Positions 7,310 through 14,719 of a DNA stretch of 54,040 bases are shown in pieces. The stretch's first letter is position 1; each line of letters starts with the position of its first letter. Source of the stretch: a virus; IMG/VR virus record IMGVR_UViG_3300042869_000287, positions 1 to 54,040 of that record, one strand, 5' to 3'. A model generated the notes under the pieces. It ran no database searches and was not told the DNA's origin. It worked only from the letters and a program-made list of their open reading frames with translations. The translations under genes and the position numbers were made by a program.

Positions 7310-8242
7310 ATGGATCATTTATTATGGACAGAGAAGTATCGTCCTAAAACTATTGAAGAATGTATTTTACCTGAACGGTTGAAAACACCGTTTCAGGAAT
7401 ACGTAAATCAAAAAAACATTCCCAACTTGTTATTGAGTGGCGGCGCAGGTGTCGGTAAGACAACTGTTGCCAAAGCCATGTGTAATGAGATTGGTTGTGA
7501 CTATATTGTCATTAACGGTTCTGATGAATCTGGTATCGATGTGTTTCGTACCAAGATTAAGAACTATGCTTCTTCTATGTCTCTATCAGGTGGCCGCAAG
7601 GTTATCATTATCGATGAGGCAGATTATCTAAATCCAAATTCTACACAGCCTGCTCTTCGTAATGCGATTGAAGAGTTTGCAGGTAACTGTTCGTTCATTT
7701 TTACTTGTAACTTTAAGAACCGCATCATTGAACCATTGCACTCTCGTTGTGCCGTGATTGAGTTTGGTCTGAAGAATGGTGAGAAGGCCAAGATGGCTGG
7801 TTCATTCTTTAAGAGAATCCAGTCGGTTTTACAAAGTGAAAAAGTTGAGTATGAAGACGCTGTTATTGCTGAATTAGTTAAGAAACACTTTCCAGATTTC
7901 CGCCGTATCATTAATGAGATGCAGAGGTATTCCCAGTTTGGTAAGATTGATTCTGGCATTCTTGTGCAGATGGGTGACGTTGAGATTTCAAACATCGTTA
8001 AGTATATCAAAGAGAAAGACTTTGGTTCAATTCGTAAATGGGTTGCAACCACTGAGATTGATGCTGCAACATTGTATCGTAAGTTGTATGATGGTTTATA
8101 TGAGGTTCTGAAACCACAAAGTATTCCTCAAGCAGTAATTATCATTGCTGACTATCAGTACAAGCAGGCATTCGTTGCTGACCCTGAGATTAATACTGTG
8201 GCCTGTTTAACAGAATTAATGGTAAGTGTGGAGTTTAAATGA
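7310..8242 (+). CDS. 44: clamp loader ATPase subunit (gp44-like)
   Basis: The 310-residue AAA+ protein matches T4 gp44 (319): WTEKYRPKTIEEC at residues 5-17, Walker A GGAGVGKTT near 44-52, Walker B IIIDEAD near 99-105 and an SRC motif (HSRCAVIEF) near 145-153 that carries the arginine finger. Four gp44 with one gp62 open the gp45 ring and place it on primed DNA. It overlaps the next gene by ATGA. It is the first gene of a run gp44, two small genes, gp62 and regA. A canonical Shine-Dalgarno site is weak (GAAAG), which would suit control by RegA at the start codon, as in T4; that is inference. Confidence 0.94.
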   Translation: MDHLLWTEKYRPKTIEECILPERLKTPFQEYVNQKNIPNLLLSGGAGVGKTTVAKAMCNEIGCDYIVINGSDESGIDVFRTKIKNYASSMSLSGGRKVIIIDEADYLNPNSTQPALRNAIEEFAGNCSFIFTCNFKNRIIEPLHSRCAVIEFGLKNGEKAKMAGSFFKRIQSVLQSEKVEYEDAVIAELVKKHFPDFRRIINEMQRYSQFGKIDSGILVQMGDVEISNIVKYIKEKDFGSIRKWVATTEIDAATLYRKLYDGLYEVLKPQSIPQAVIIIADYQYKQAFVADPEINTVACLTELMVSVEFK

Positions 8243-8427
8243 GTAAAGATTTTGAAGTACATCCTATTGGCACAACTGAAGAGATTAGATTGTCTCGTCA
8301 ACTTAGTTCTGCAATCGAACAAATTACACATCAGTATGGTGACGGCATCGTTCCTAATTCCGTGTTCAAAGCATACAAAGAATTGACTGACTATTATGCC
8401 GTGCAGATTGAGAGAGAAAATGAATGA
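8239..8427 (+). CDS. small conserved protein of the clamp-loader operon
   Basis: The 62-residue product starts MSKDFEVHPIGTTEEIRLS and continues with a predicted helix and HQYGDGIVPNSV. It resembles small unnamed proteins of aquatic T4-like phages. It couples to gp44 by an ATGA overlap and to the next gene by an 8-nt overlap. No function is recognisable; its place between gp44 and gp62 suggests co-expression with the replisome. Confidence 0.7.
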   Translation: MSKDFEVHPIGTTEEIRLSRQLSSAIEQITHQYGDGIVPNSVFKAYKELTDYYAVQIERENE

Positions 8428-8707
8428 CCTCTTCAAACCAACATTTGACTGGATCAAAGAAGATTACAAAAGTAATAGAGTTCGTTTTTGTCTTGAGGTC
8501 CTTGCTTGGGCTCTTAGTATTGGGTGTGCTATCACTATGGCTATCACCGTTCCAACACCACCTCTCTTGGTTTTATACCCAATCTGGATTATTGGTTGTT
8601 CTATATACGCTTGGTGCGCTTACAACAGGCGTTCCTTTGGTATGTTGGCTAATTACCTCTTACTTACCACAATCGACACAATCGGATTAATAAGGATGGT
8701 AATATGA
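8420..8707 (+). CDS. small membrane protein
   Basis: The 95-residue product has two to three hydrophobic segments, about residues 24-44, 47-66 and 74-92, so it is probably an integral membrane protein. The start at 8420 has GAGAGA upstream and overlaps the previous gene by 8 nt; an upstream in-frame ATG at 8396 is poorer. It overlaps gp62 by ATGA. A membrane protein inside the clamp-loader operon is unusual. The function is unknown. Confidence 0.65.
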   Translation: MNDLFKPTFDWIKEDYKSNRVRFCLEVLAWALSIGCAITMAITVPTPPLLVLYPIWIIGCSIYAWCAYNRRSFGMLANYLLLTTIDTIGLIRMVI

Positions 8708-9087
8708 GTCCGTTTGATTATGTTAACCAAATCCTACAAGGAAAGAAACAGTTAATTGTTGATGATGTGACCGAATCGGAATACGTTCCGTTTCTGGTAA
8801 ATCGTTCGTTATCTTACCATATTGATTGTGTATCATATGCGAATGAGATGAACCGCAGGTCATTCATTGACAAGAAACTGCAGAATGATTTTTTACTAAA
8901 TACCATAAGGTCTAAGAAAAGACCGTTCGTAAAGTGGGCTAAGTCTGATAAAAGTGAAGATATACAATGCATTAAAACCGTCTATGGTTTTTCTGATACG
9001 AAAGCACTTGAAGCACTCCGCCTATTGACTGATGAACAAATCCAAAAATTAAAAGAAAAAACCGGCATCGGTGGATTGAGGAAATAA
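8704..9087 (+). CDS. 62: clamp loader small subunit (gp62-like)
   Basis: The 127-residue product resembles the short gp62 of cyanophage-type T4-like phages: MSPFDYVNQI at the start, FLVNRSLSYHIDC, ANEMNRRSF and KKLQNDFLLNTIRSKKRPF. T4 gp62 is longer (187). It is the non-ATPase subunit of the clamp loader, which works with gp44 on gp45. It lies just upstream of regA, as in T4 (62-regA-43 neighbourhood). The short form lacks the C-terminal part of the T4 protein. Confidence 0.87.
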   Translation: MSPFDYVNQILQGKKQLIVDDVTESEYVPFLVNRSLSYHIDCVSYANEMNRRSFIDKKLQNDFLLNTIRSKKRPFVKWAKSDKSEDIQCIKTVYGFSDTKALEALRLLTDEQIQKLKEKTGIGGLRK

Positions 9088-9088
9088 T

Positions 9089-9493
9089 ATGGTAGATTTA
9101 AAAAACTTTGTTGAAGTTAAGTTAAAGCAAGAGGATGATTTTTTAAAAGTACGTGAAACATTAACCAGAATCGGTGTTTCTTCACGTAAAGATAAGATTT
9201 TGTATCAGTCGTGTCACATACTCCACAAACAAGGTAAATATTATATTGTACACTTCAAAGAATTATTCCAGTTGGATGGTAAACCAACCGACATTACAGA
9301 GAATGATATTCAAAGAAGAAATGCAATTGCAAGACTATTGGAAGAATGGGGTTTGGTGAAAGTTTCTAATCCAGAATTAATGGGTGATAACATTGCACCA
9401 TTACACCAAATCAAAATCATCTCCCACAAGGAGAAAGATGAATGGAATTTGGTACCAAAGTACAATATTGGTAAGAAGATTACACCACAATAA
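9089..9493 (+). CDS. regA: RegA-like translational repressor
   Basis: The 134-residue product matches T4 RegA (122): VDLKNFVEVKL at the start and the signature YQSCHILHKQGKYYIVHFK near residues 37-55. RegA binds the start region of early phage mRNAs, including clamp and clamp-loader messages, and blocks ribosome entry. It lies after gp62, the same neighbourhood as in T4. Likely targets here are gp44 and gp43, which have weak Shine-Dalgarno sites. It starts one base after the gp62 stop codon. Confidence 0.93.
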   Translation: MVDLKNFVEVKLKQEDDFLKVRETLTRIGVSSRKDKILYQSCHILHKQGKYYIVHFKELFQLDGKPTDITENDIQRRNAIARLLEEWGLVKVSNPELMGDNIAPLHQIKIISHKEKDEWNLVPKYNIGKKITPQ

Positions 9494-9504
9494 GTAGATA
9501 TATT

Positions 9505-9690
9505 ATGAAACAAGTGAAAGAAAAAGTTGATAAGTTGAAAAACATTTATACTGGTGAGGTGGTGTACACCAGTAATTTGTTTGAAAAAAGACAAGACAGT
9601 ACAATGACATTTATCCAGGTATACAAACCAGAAAATCCACAAAGAAAATACTTTGTGAATGGTGAAGCTTTTGTAAAATTGGATAAATAA
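9505..9690 (+). CDS. small hypothetical protein
   Basis: The 61-residue product, rich in Lys, Val and aromatic residues, looks like one small beta domain (YTGEVVYTSNLFEKRQ, FIQVYKPENPQRKYF). No family is recognised. It starts 11 nt after regA and ends where the structured RNA at 9691-9845 begins. GATAAATA, a late-promoter-like string, overlaps its last codons (9682-9689). Confidence 0.6.
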   Translation: MKQVKEKVDKLKNIYTGEVVYTSNLFEKRQDSTMTFIQVYKPENPQRKYFVNGEAFVKLDK

Positions 9691-9845
9691 AAATACTCCC
9701 ATCGGGATGGGAACGTAAAGACTCTACTACCTTAGGAGCGTCTAAAGCCGGTACAACGATAAGGTACCCCAGTAGTCGGTAAGCTGGATTAATGATATGC
9801 CTTCGGGGTATCTATTTTTAAACTTGCTTATTAAAGGAGAAAACT
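9691..9845 (+). ncRNA. structured leader RNA before hsp20 (riboswitch-like candidate)
   Basis: This 155-nt gap is full of paired segments. TCCCAT (9697-9702) and ATGGGA (9707-9712) form a hairpin with a CGGG loop. CTAC plus TACCTTA (9724-9734) pair with TAAGGTA (9760-9766) and GTAG (9772-9775) across a CCCCA bulge. AGAC (9719-9722) can reach into that loop to GTCT (9740-9743), a pseudoknot. GGTAC (9750-9754) can instead pair with GTACC (9764-9768), which would break the long helix. A UUCG terminator-like hairpin (9794-9812) with a T-run follows, then the AAAGGAG of hsp20. Competing folds plus a terminator are what a regulatory leader looks like. I do not recognise a known class. Confidence 0.5.
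9794..9819 (+). terminator. UUCG terminator or attenuator before hsp20
   Basis: GATATGCC (9794-9801) pairs with GGGTATC (9806-9812) around TTCG with one bulge, followed by TATTTTTA. It lies 27 nt before the hsp20 start and could be an attenuator. Confidence 0.6.
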
Positions 9846-10298
9846 ATGACAAGTATTTCAGCATTGTATCCATCATACGTTGGATTTGACCAATTGTTTA
9901 CTGAGTTGGAGAAACTCGTTGGCAAAGGTCAAACAGTCCAAACATCTTTCCCTCCACACAACATCATCAAAGTAGAAGACAACAAGTATGTCGTTGAAAT
10001 GGCTGTTGCTGGATTTTCAAAAGATGAAATTGACATTCAACTTGATGAGGGTAATCTAGTGATTCGTGGTGAGAAGAACACCAAAGATGACGCAAATTAT
10101 GTTTATCGTGGTATTGCTGCTCGTTCTTTCACTAAGACTATTAGGTTGACTGACACTATGGAAGTGCGTGGTGCCGAATTCAAAGACGGCATTTTGAAGA
10201 TTGGTTTGGAAAATGTAATTCCCGACCATAAAAAACCAAGGAAGATTGAGATTGGTGAGCAACTTGCGTTCTCAAAACCAACTCTATTGACTGAGTAA
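9846..10298 (+). CDS. hsp20: small heat shock protein Hsp20
   Basis: The 150-residue product has an alpha-crystallin domain over about residues 35-135: NIIKVEDNKYVVEMAVAGF, SKDEIDIQLDEGNLVIRGEK, and FKDGILKIGLENVIP near the end of the domain. Hsp20 holdases keep unfolding proteins soluble without ATP, and are common in aquatic T4-like phages, where they may help virion assembly. It has a strong AAAGGAG site. The upstream structured RNA and the hairpin after it make it an isolated expression unit. Confidence 0.93.
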   Translation: MTSISALYPSYVGFDQLFTELEKLVGKGQTVQTSFPPHNIIKVEDNKYVVEMAVAGFSKDEIDIQLDEGNLVIRGEKNTKDDANYVYRGIAARSFTKTIRLTDTMEVRGAEFKDGILKIGLENVIPDHKKPRKIEIGEQLAFSKPTLLTE

Positions 10299-10302
10299 AA
10301 CT

Positions 10303-10320
10303 GTGGGGCGAAAGCCCCAC
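10303..10320 (+). terminator. GNRA stem-loop after hsp20
   Basis: A perfect 7-bp GC-rich stem (10303-10309 with 10314-10320) has a GAAA loop. The following sequence is only partly T-rich, so it may stabilise the 3' end more than terminate. The next gene starts 10 nt later. Confidence 0.65.
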
Positions 10321-10330
10321 TTACTATATT

Positions 10331-10792
10331 ATGAAAAAGAAATTTATCGATGCACACATGAAGACTGCTGAAGTCTATGCTGAATTGTCTTCAGCAAAAA
10401 GACTGCACGTTGGTTGTGTTGTTGTAAAAGATAATACAATCATTGGCATCGGTTATAACGGCATGCCTTCTGGTTGGAACAATGAATGTGAGGTAAGAGA
10501 TTATTTTTCACCAGGTCGTTTTAAATGCACAGATGGAAATGGTGCAACATACATTCTTAAAACCAAACCAGAAGTACTACATGCAGAGACTAATGCACTC
10601 GCAAAGATTGCACGTAGTACCAACTCAAGTGATGGTGCAACATTGTTTGTAACTCATGCACCTTGTCTAGATTGTGCCAAACTAATATATCAGTCTGGTA
10701 TTGATAGTGTTTATTACCGAAATAGTTATCGCAACGATGACGGTATTAATTTTCTAAAGAAGTGTAATGTAGCTGTTCAACAGCATATATAA
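10331..10792 (+). CDS. dCMP deaminase-like zinc enzyme
   Basis: The 153-residue product has the zinc deaminase motifs HAE at residues 84-86 and PCLDC at 111-115, with SAKRLHVGCVVV and IGIGYNGMPSGWNNECE typical of deoxycytidylate deaminases. It converts dCMP to dUMP, feeding dTMP synthesis; T4 cd does this in its nucleotide complex. No thymidylate synthase is in the window. No clear consensus promoter precedes it. Confidence 0.9.
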   Translation: MKKKFIDAHMKTAEVYAELSSAKRLHVGCVVVKDNTIIGIGYNGMPSGWNNECEVRDYFSPGRFKCTDGNGATYILKTKPEVLHAETNALAKIARSTNSSDGATLFVTHAPCLDCAKLIYQSGIDSVYYRNSYRNDDGINFLKKCNVAVQQHI

Positions 10793-10808
10793 TTTAAAGG
10801 AGTTTATT

Positions 10809-11267
10809 ATGTTAGTAGTGCCAGATGATATGGCAGGCAGACCAATTGGTTTCACCTGCTCAACTTTTGATTTACTTCATGCAGGACATATTCTTATGCT
10901 TGCTGAAGCCAAGTCTGTATGTGACCACTTGATTGTTGGTTTACAAAATGATCCGACTGCCGATAGACCTGGTAAGAACAAACCAGTTCAATCTATTGTA
11001 GAACGATTCGTACAACTTTCTGCGGTAAAATTTGTAGATGAGATTGTTGTCTATAGTACCGAAAAAGACCTTGAAGACTTATTGATGTTTCTTCCAATTT
11101 CTGTTAGAATCATTGGTGAAGAATATAAAGATAAACAATATACAGGTAAACAAATCTGTATTGACCGCAATATCAATATGTACTTTAACTCCCGCAATCA
11201 CCGTTTCAGTTCAACTGAATTGAGACAACGTGCATATCAATCCGAATTGAGTCGCCAAAATGTATAA
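10809..11267 (+). CDS. cytidylyltransferase-like nucleotidyltransferase
   Basis: The 152-residue protein has the HxGH motif DLLHAGH at residues 21-27 and the RxSST-type motif RFSSTELR near 136-143, the two signatures of the cytidylyltransferase-like superfamily (for example glycerol-3-phosphate cytidylyltransferase). It would join a CTP- or ATP-derived nucleotide to a phosphorylated acceptor; the acceptor cannot be read from the sequence. It has an AAAGGAG site and overlaps the next gene by 8 nt. Its neighbours act on nucleotides, so a role in nucleotide or cofactor metabolism is as likely as one in sugar or lipid synthesis. Confidence 0.82.
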   Translation: MLVVPDDMAGRPIGFTCSTFDLLHAGHILMLAEAKSVCDHLIVGLQNDPTADRPGKNKPVQSIVERFVQLSAVKFVDEIVVYSTEKDLEDLLMFLPISVRIIGEEYKDKQYTGKQICIDRNINMYFNSRNHRFSSTELRQRAYQSELSRQNV

Positions 11268-11604
11268 TGATGTTTGTAAATTCATAGATGCTTGTGACCA
11301 AGAAGCATCCGCAAAAAATGTTAAGTTATACAAAACCTTAATTGATGAAGAAGTTGGTGAGTTTCGTTCAGCTTACTACGCATGTGATGAGGTAGAACAA
11401 CTTGATGCCTGTATGGATATGATTTGGGTTATCTTAGGGTTCTGTAAAATGAAGGGGTATGATGTTGATGCCGCATGGGCAGAAGTTGCTCGTTCTAACT
11501 TGGCAAAGATTGACCCAGCAACAGGCAAAGTAATTAAAAGACCAGACGGTAAAGTTTTAAAACCAGAAGGATGGACGCCTCCTGCGCTTGACAAGTTCGT
11601 TTAA
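11260..11604 (+). CDS. MazG-like nucleotide pyrophosphohydrolase
   Basis: The 114-residue all-alpha protein has the metal-binding pattern of the MazG/phosphoribosyl-ATP pyrophosphohydrolase superfamily: E30-E31-x-x-E34 and E46-x-x-D49 with D53 following. The C-terminal RPDGKVLKPEGWTPP recurs in phage members. It would cleave NTPs or dNTPs to monophosphates, or lower the alarmone pool as proposed for phage MazG. It overlaps the previous gene and contains the -35 box of the next promoter in its last codons. Confidence 0.8.
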   Translation: MYNDVCKFIDACDQEASAKNVKLYKTLIDEEVGEFRSAYYACDEVEQLDACMDMIWVILGFCKMKGYDVDAAWAEVARSNLAKIDPATGKVIKRPDGKVLKPEGWTPPALDKFV

Positions 11605-11616
11605 ATAGATTATAAT
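11588..11616 (+). promoter_or_regulatory. consensus sigma70 promoter
   Basis: TTGACA (11588-11593) and TATAAT (11611-11616) with a 17-bp spacer; start near 11623, 18 nt before the ATG at 11641. It could serve the genes through gp43 and uvsX. Confidence 0.9.
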
Positions 11617-11640
11617 TGATTATTAACTTTCGGAGATATT

Positions 11641-11859
11641 ATGGAAACATACAGAATCGCAAAACAATTCGCTGAGGCTAATCGCCTTCCCCGTGCCTAT
11701 AAGTACGATTTCTTTTTGCGAGAATTCGATGATATGGTAGAGGTCGTAGGTCTTATTGAAGACCCAACACTCAACATGACCGAGTTTAATGGTCGTGAAA
11801 TGCTTTACCCAAAACGTTGGGTAACTTTGGCCGTAGTGCCAGCTTCAACAAGGATTTGA
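11641..11859 (+). CDS. small hypothetical protein
   Basis: The 72-residue product starts METYRIAKQFAEANRLP and has an acidic middle (REFDDMVEVVG) and a basic end. No family is recognised. A consensus promoter and a GGAG site directly in front suggest high expression. It stands two bases before the next gene and shares its transcript. Confidence 0.65.
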   Translation: METYRIAKQFAEANRLPRAYKYDFFLREFDDMVEVVGLIEDPTLNMTEFNGREMLYPKRWVTLAVVPASTRI

Positions 11860-11860
11860 A

Positions 11861-12160
11861 ATGGCAGTAAAGTTAATTTCTTTTAAAACAAATCAGACAA
11901 TCATTGCCAGTGTTGTCTATGAGAATGATGAAAGAATTACAGTGAAAGAAACTGTACAAGTAATTGTTCAACCATCGAAAGATGGTCCAATGATGGGATT
12001 CTCTCCTTTCTTGGAGTATGCACAAGAGTTTAAAACAGGCATCACATTTGATATGTCTGACATTCTTTGCGTTACAACTCCAATGGTAGAATTGGAAAAT
12101 GAGTATAATAAGTTATTTGGTTCTGGCATTCAAATTGCCTCAAGTATTCCAAAATTCTGA
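11861..12160 (+). CDS. conserved small beta protein upstream of polymerase
   Basis: The 99-residue product begins MAVKLISFKTNQTIIASVVY and has a beta-rich pattern with KETVQVIVQPSKDG and a PFLEYAQEF segment. Similar proteins starting AVKLISLKTGE occur in aquatic T4-like phages; they look like one small barrel, perhaps Sm-like, though I cannot confirm that. It ends 12 nt before gp43 and its last bases hold the TG of an extended -10 element. Confidence 0.68.
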   Translation: MAVKLISFKTNQTIIASVVYENDERITVKETVQVIVQPSKDGPMMGFSPFLEYAQEFKTGITFDMSDILCVTTPMVELENEYNKLFGSGIQIASSIPKF

Positions 12161-12166
12161 TATAAT
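12158..12166 (+). promoter_or_regulatory. extended -10 element just before gp43
   Basis: TG at 12158-12159, one base, then TATAAT at 12161-12166. No good -35 box lies 16-18 bp upstream. Transcription would start at about 12173, the A of the gp43 start codon. Confidence 0.5.
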
Positions 12167-12172
12167 GTATGA

Positions 12173-14710
12173 ATGAATAAAAAATATTACACAAATGTTG
12201 CCTCTATTGGCAACAACATTTTCTACAGAGGTGTAAACAACGGCCGGCGTGTTAAGATGAAAATTGCTTACACGCCGACTTTGTTTTTGAAGTCTAATAA
12301 ACCAACTAAGTTTAAAAACTTAAATGGTGAAGCACTTGAACCTATGAAGTTCGAATCTATCCGTGAAGCACGTGATTTTGTTAAGATGTACAATGAAGTA
12401 CAAAACTTTGAAATCTATGGTCAAACCAGATTCGAATATGCATTTATTGCTGATGAACATCCAGAGATGACCGATTGGGACTTTGAAGATGTTGCAATTG
12501 ATGTTATCGATATTGAGGTTGGTTCTGAAAATGGATTCCCTGATCCATATCAGGCCAATGAACCAATCACTGCCATTTGTATTACACGTGTCGGTGGTAA
12601 AACAATCGTGATGGGTTGTGGTGAATATATTAATAATGATGATAACGTTACATACATTAAATGCCGTGATGAGTATGACCTTTGCAAAACATTTATCAAC
12701 CACTGGTCAAATAATTGTCCAGATGTTATAAGTGGTTGGAATATTAAGTTCTTTGATATTCCATATTTGGTCAATCGTCTATCCCGTATCCTTGGTGAAG
12801 ATGACACAAAGAAGTTGTCACCATGGAATATGATTTCTGAACGCAAGGTCATGGCCATGGGTCGTGAAAACATTGCATATGAATTGTTGGGTGTTGCGAC
12901 ACTTGACTATATTGAATTGTACAGATGGTATGCGCCAGGTGGTAAATCACAAGAGTCATATCGTTTGGATAATATTGCGAACGTTGAGATTGGTGAGAGT
13001 AAGATTTCATATGATGAGTATGACAACTTGCACCAGTTGTATCGTTTGAATTACCAAAAGTTCATTGAGTATAATATTAAAGACGTAGCATTGATTCTAA
13101 AACTAGACGACAAGTTGAAGTTGTTAGAATTGGCACTTACTCTTGCCTATGATACGAAGTGTAACTATGATGATGTATTTGCACAAACTAGAATGTGGGA
13201 TGCAATGACATATGGTTACTTGTTGAACCGTAATATCATCGTGCCACCAAAGGTTATGAAGGACAAAGATGCTGCTTTCGAGGGTGCTTATGTTAAAGAC
13301 CCACAAAAAGGTATGCATAAATGTGTTGCTTCATTTGACTTGAACAGTTTGTACCCACACTTGATGATGCAATACAACATCTCACCTGAGACATTGATTG
13401 AGCCTGAAGACTACACACAAGATATGCGTGACATTATTATGCGTGGTGTAAGCGTTGATAAACTGCTGACTAAATCAGTTGACCTATCAAAGATGAGTGG
13501 TTATACTATCACACCGAATGGCCAGTTCTTCAGTACGACCAAACAAGGTTTCTTACCAAAGATGTTGGAAGAAATGTATATTGATCGTTCGAAGTTTAAA
13601 AAGATGATGATTCAGGCGAAGAAAGATTATGAAGTTGAAACTGATGAGACAAAGAAGAATGAATTAGATAAACGAATTGCTAGGTATAATAACCTACAAC
13701 TAGCAAAGAAGGTGTCTCTGAATTCGGCATACGGTGCCTTAGGTTCCAAGTATTTCCGATTCTATGATTTACGACAAGCTCTTGGTGTTACCTCTGCAGG
13801 TCAACTTAGTATTAAGTGGATTGAGAATAAAATCAATTCTTACATGAACAAACTATTAAAGACCGAAAAAGATTATGTTATCGCCTCAGACACAGATTCG
13901 ATTTATCTCCGTCTTGGTGAGCTTGTTGATAAGGTGCATCCGAAAGAATCAAACGTACAACAGATTATCCAATTCATGGATAAAGTATGTGAGCAGAAGA
14001 TACAACCATTTATTGATGAGAGTTACCAGGAGCTTGCTACGTATGTTAATGCGTATGCCCAAAAGATGCAAATGAAACGTGAGGGTTTGTCCGACAAAGG
14101 TATTTGGACTGCCAAGAAACGTTACATTCTTAATGTATATAACAATGAGGGTGTTCAGTACAACGAACCACATATGAAGGTGATGGGACTTGAGATGATT
14201 AAGTCTTCTACACCGGCTGCGATTCGTGAGAAGATGAATACCTTAATTAAAATGGTGATGCTTGGTACAGAAGAAGAGGTACAAGACTTCATCCAAACCT
14301 TTAGAGAAGAATTTAAATCTTTACCTGCTGAAGATATTTCTTTTCCAAGAGGACTTAATGGCTTGAAAACTTATTCTGATTCTGTTACAATGTACAAGAA
14401 GGGTACTCCGATTCATGTTCGTGGTGCCATCGTGTACAATCATTTCCTGAAGCAGTATAAATTGGATAAGAAGTATCCATTGATTCAAGAAGGTGAGAAA
14501 CTCAAGTTCACATACTTGAAAGTTCCAAACCATTTCAAAGAGTCAGTCGTATCTTTTCCAGGTCGATTGCCAAAAGAATTCAATCTACAAGAGTATATTG
14601 ATTATGACACACAGTTTGATAAGTCTTTCCTCGAACCAATCAAAGTGATTTTAGATTGTATTGATTGGAAAACAGAGAAGACTAATTCATTGGATAGTTT
14701 TTTTAACTAA
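12173..14710 (+). CDS. 43: family B DNA polymerase (gp43-like)
   Basis: The 845-residue product (T4 gp43 is 898) carries all signature motifs: Exo I IDVIDIEVGSE near residues 108-118, Exo II around WNIKFFDIPYL, polymerase motif A FDLNSLYPHL near 388-397, motif B KKVSLNSAYGALGSK near 511-525 and motif C ASDTDSIYL near 571-579. So both proofreading and polymerase sites look intact. It replicates the phage genome with gp45, gp44/62 and gp41. No Shine-Dalgarno site precedes ATG 12173, which suits RegA control or a leaderless message. It is not split by an intron or intein. Confidence 0.97.
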   Translation: MNKKYYTNVASIGNNIFYRGVNNGRRVKMKIAYTPTLFLKSNKPTKFKNLNGEALEPMKFESIREARDFVKMYNEVQNFEIYGQTRFEYAFIADEHPEMTDWDFEDVAIDVIDIEVGSENGFPDPYQANEPITAICITRVGGKTIVMGCGEYINNDDNVTYIKCRDEYDLCKTFINHWSNNCPDVISGWNIKFFDIPYLVNRLSRILGEDDTKKLSPWNMISERKVMAMGRENIAYELLGVATLDYIELYRWYAPGGKSQESYRLDNIANVEIGESKISYDEYDNLHQLYRLNYQKFIEYNIKDVALILKLDDKLKLLELALTLAYDTKCNYDDVFAQTRMWDAMTYGYLLNRNIIVPPKVMKDKDAAFEGAYVKDPQKGMHKCVASFDLNSLYPHLMMQYNISPETLIEPEDYTQDMRDIIMRGVSVDKLLTKSVDLSKMSGYTITPNGQFFSTTKQGFLPKMLEEMYIDRSKFKKMMIQAKKDYEVETDETKKNELDKRIARYNNLQLAKKVSLNSAYGALGSKYFRFYDLRQALGVTSAGQLSIKWIENKINSYMNKLLKTEKDYVIASDTDSIYLRLGELVDKVHPKESNVQQIIQFMDKVCEQKIQPFIDESYQELATYVNAYAQKMQMKREGLSDKGIWTAKKRYILNVYNNEGVQYNEPHMKVMGLEMIKSSTPAAIREKMNTLIKMVMLGTEEEVQDFIQTFREEFKSLPAEDISFPRGLNGLKTYSDSVTMYKKGTPIHVRGAIVYNHFLKQYKLDKKYPLIQEGEKLKFTYLKVPNHFKESVVSFPGRLPKEFNLQEYIDYDTQFDKSFLEPIKVILDCIDWKTEKTNSLDSFFN

Positions 14711-14719
14711 AGGAATATT

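Noticed and set aside
9691-9845. Group I intron or intron remnant ahead of hsp20
   Set aside because: AACGTAAAGACT slightly resembles a conserved core box, but no matching S box, no split gene on both sides and only 155 nt; a cis-acting leader is simpler.
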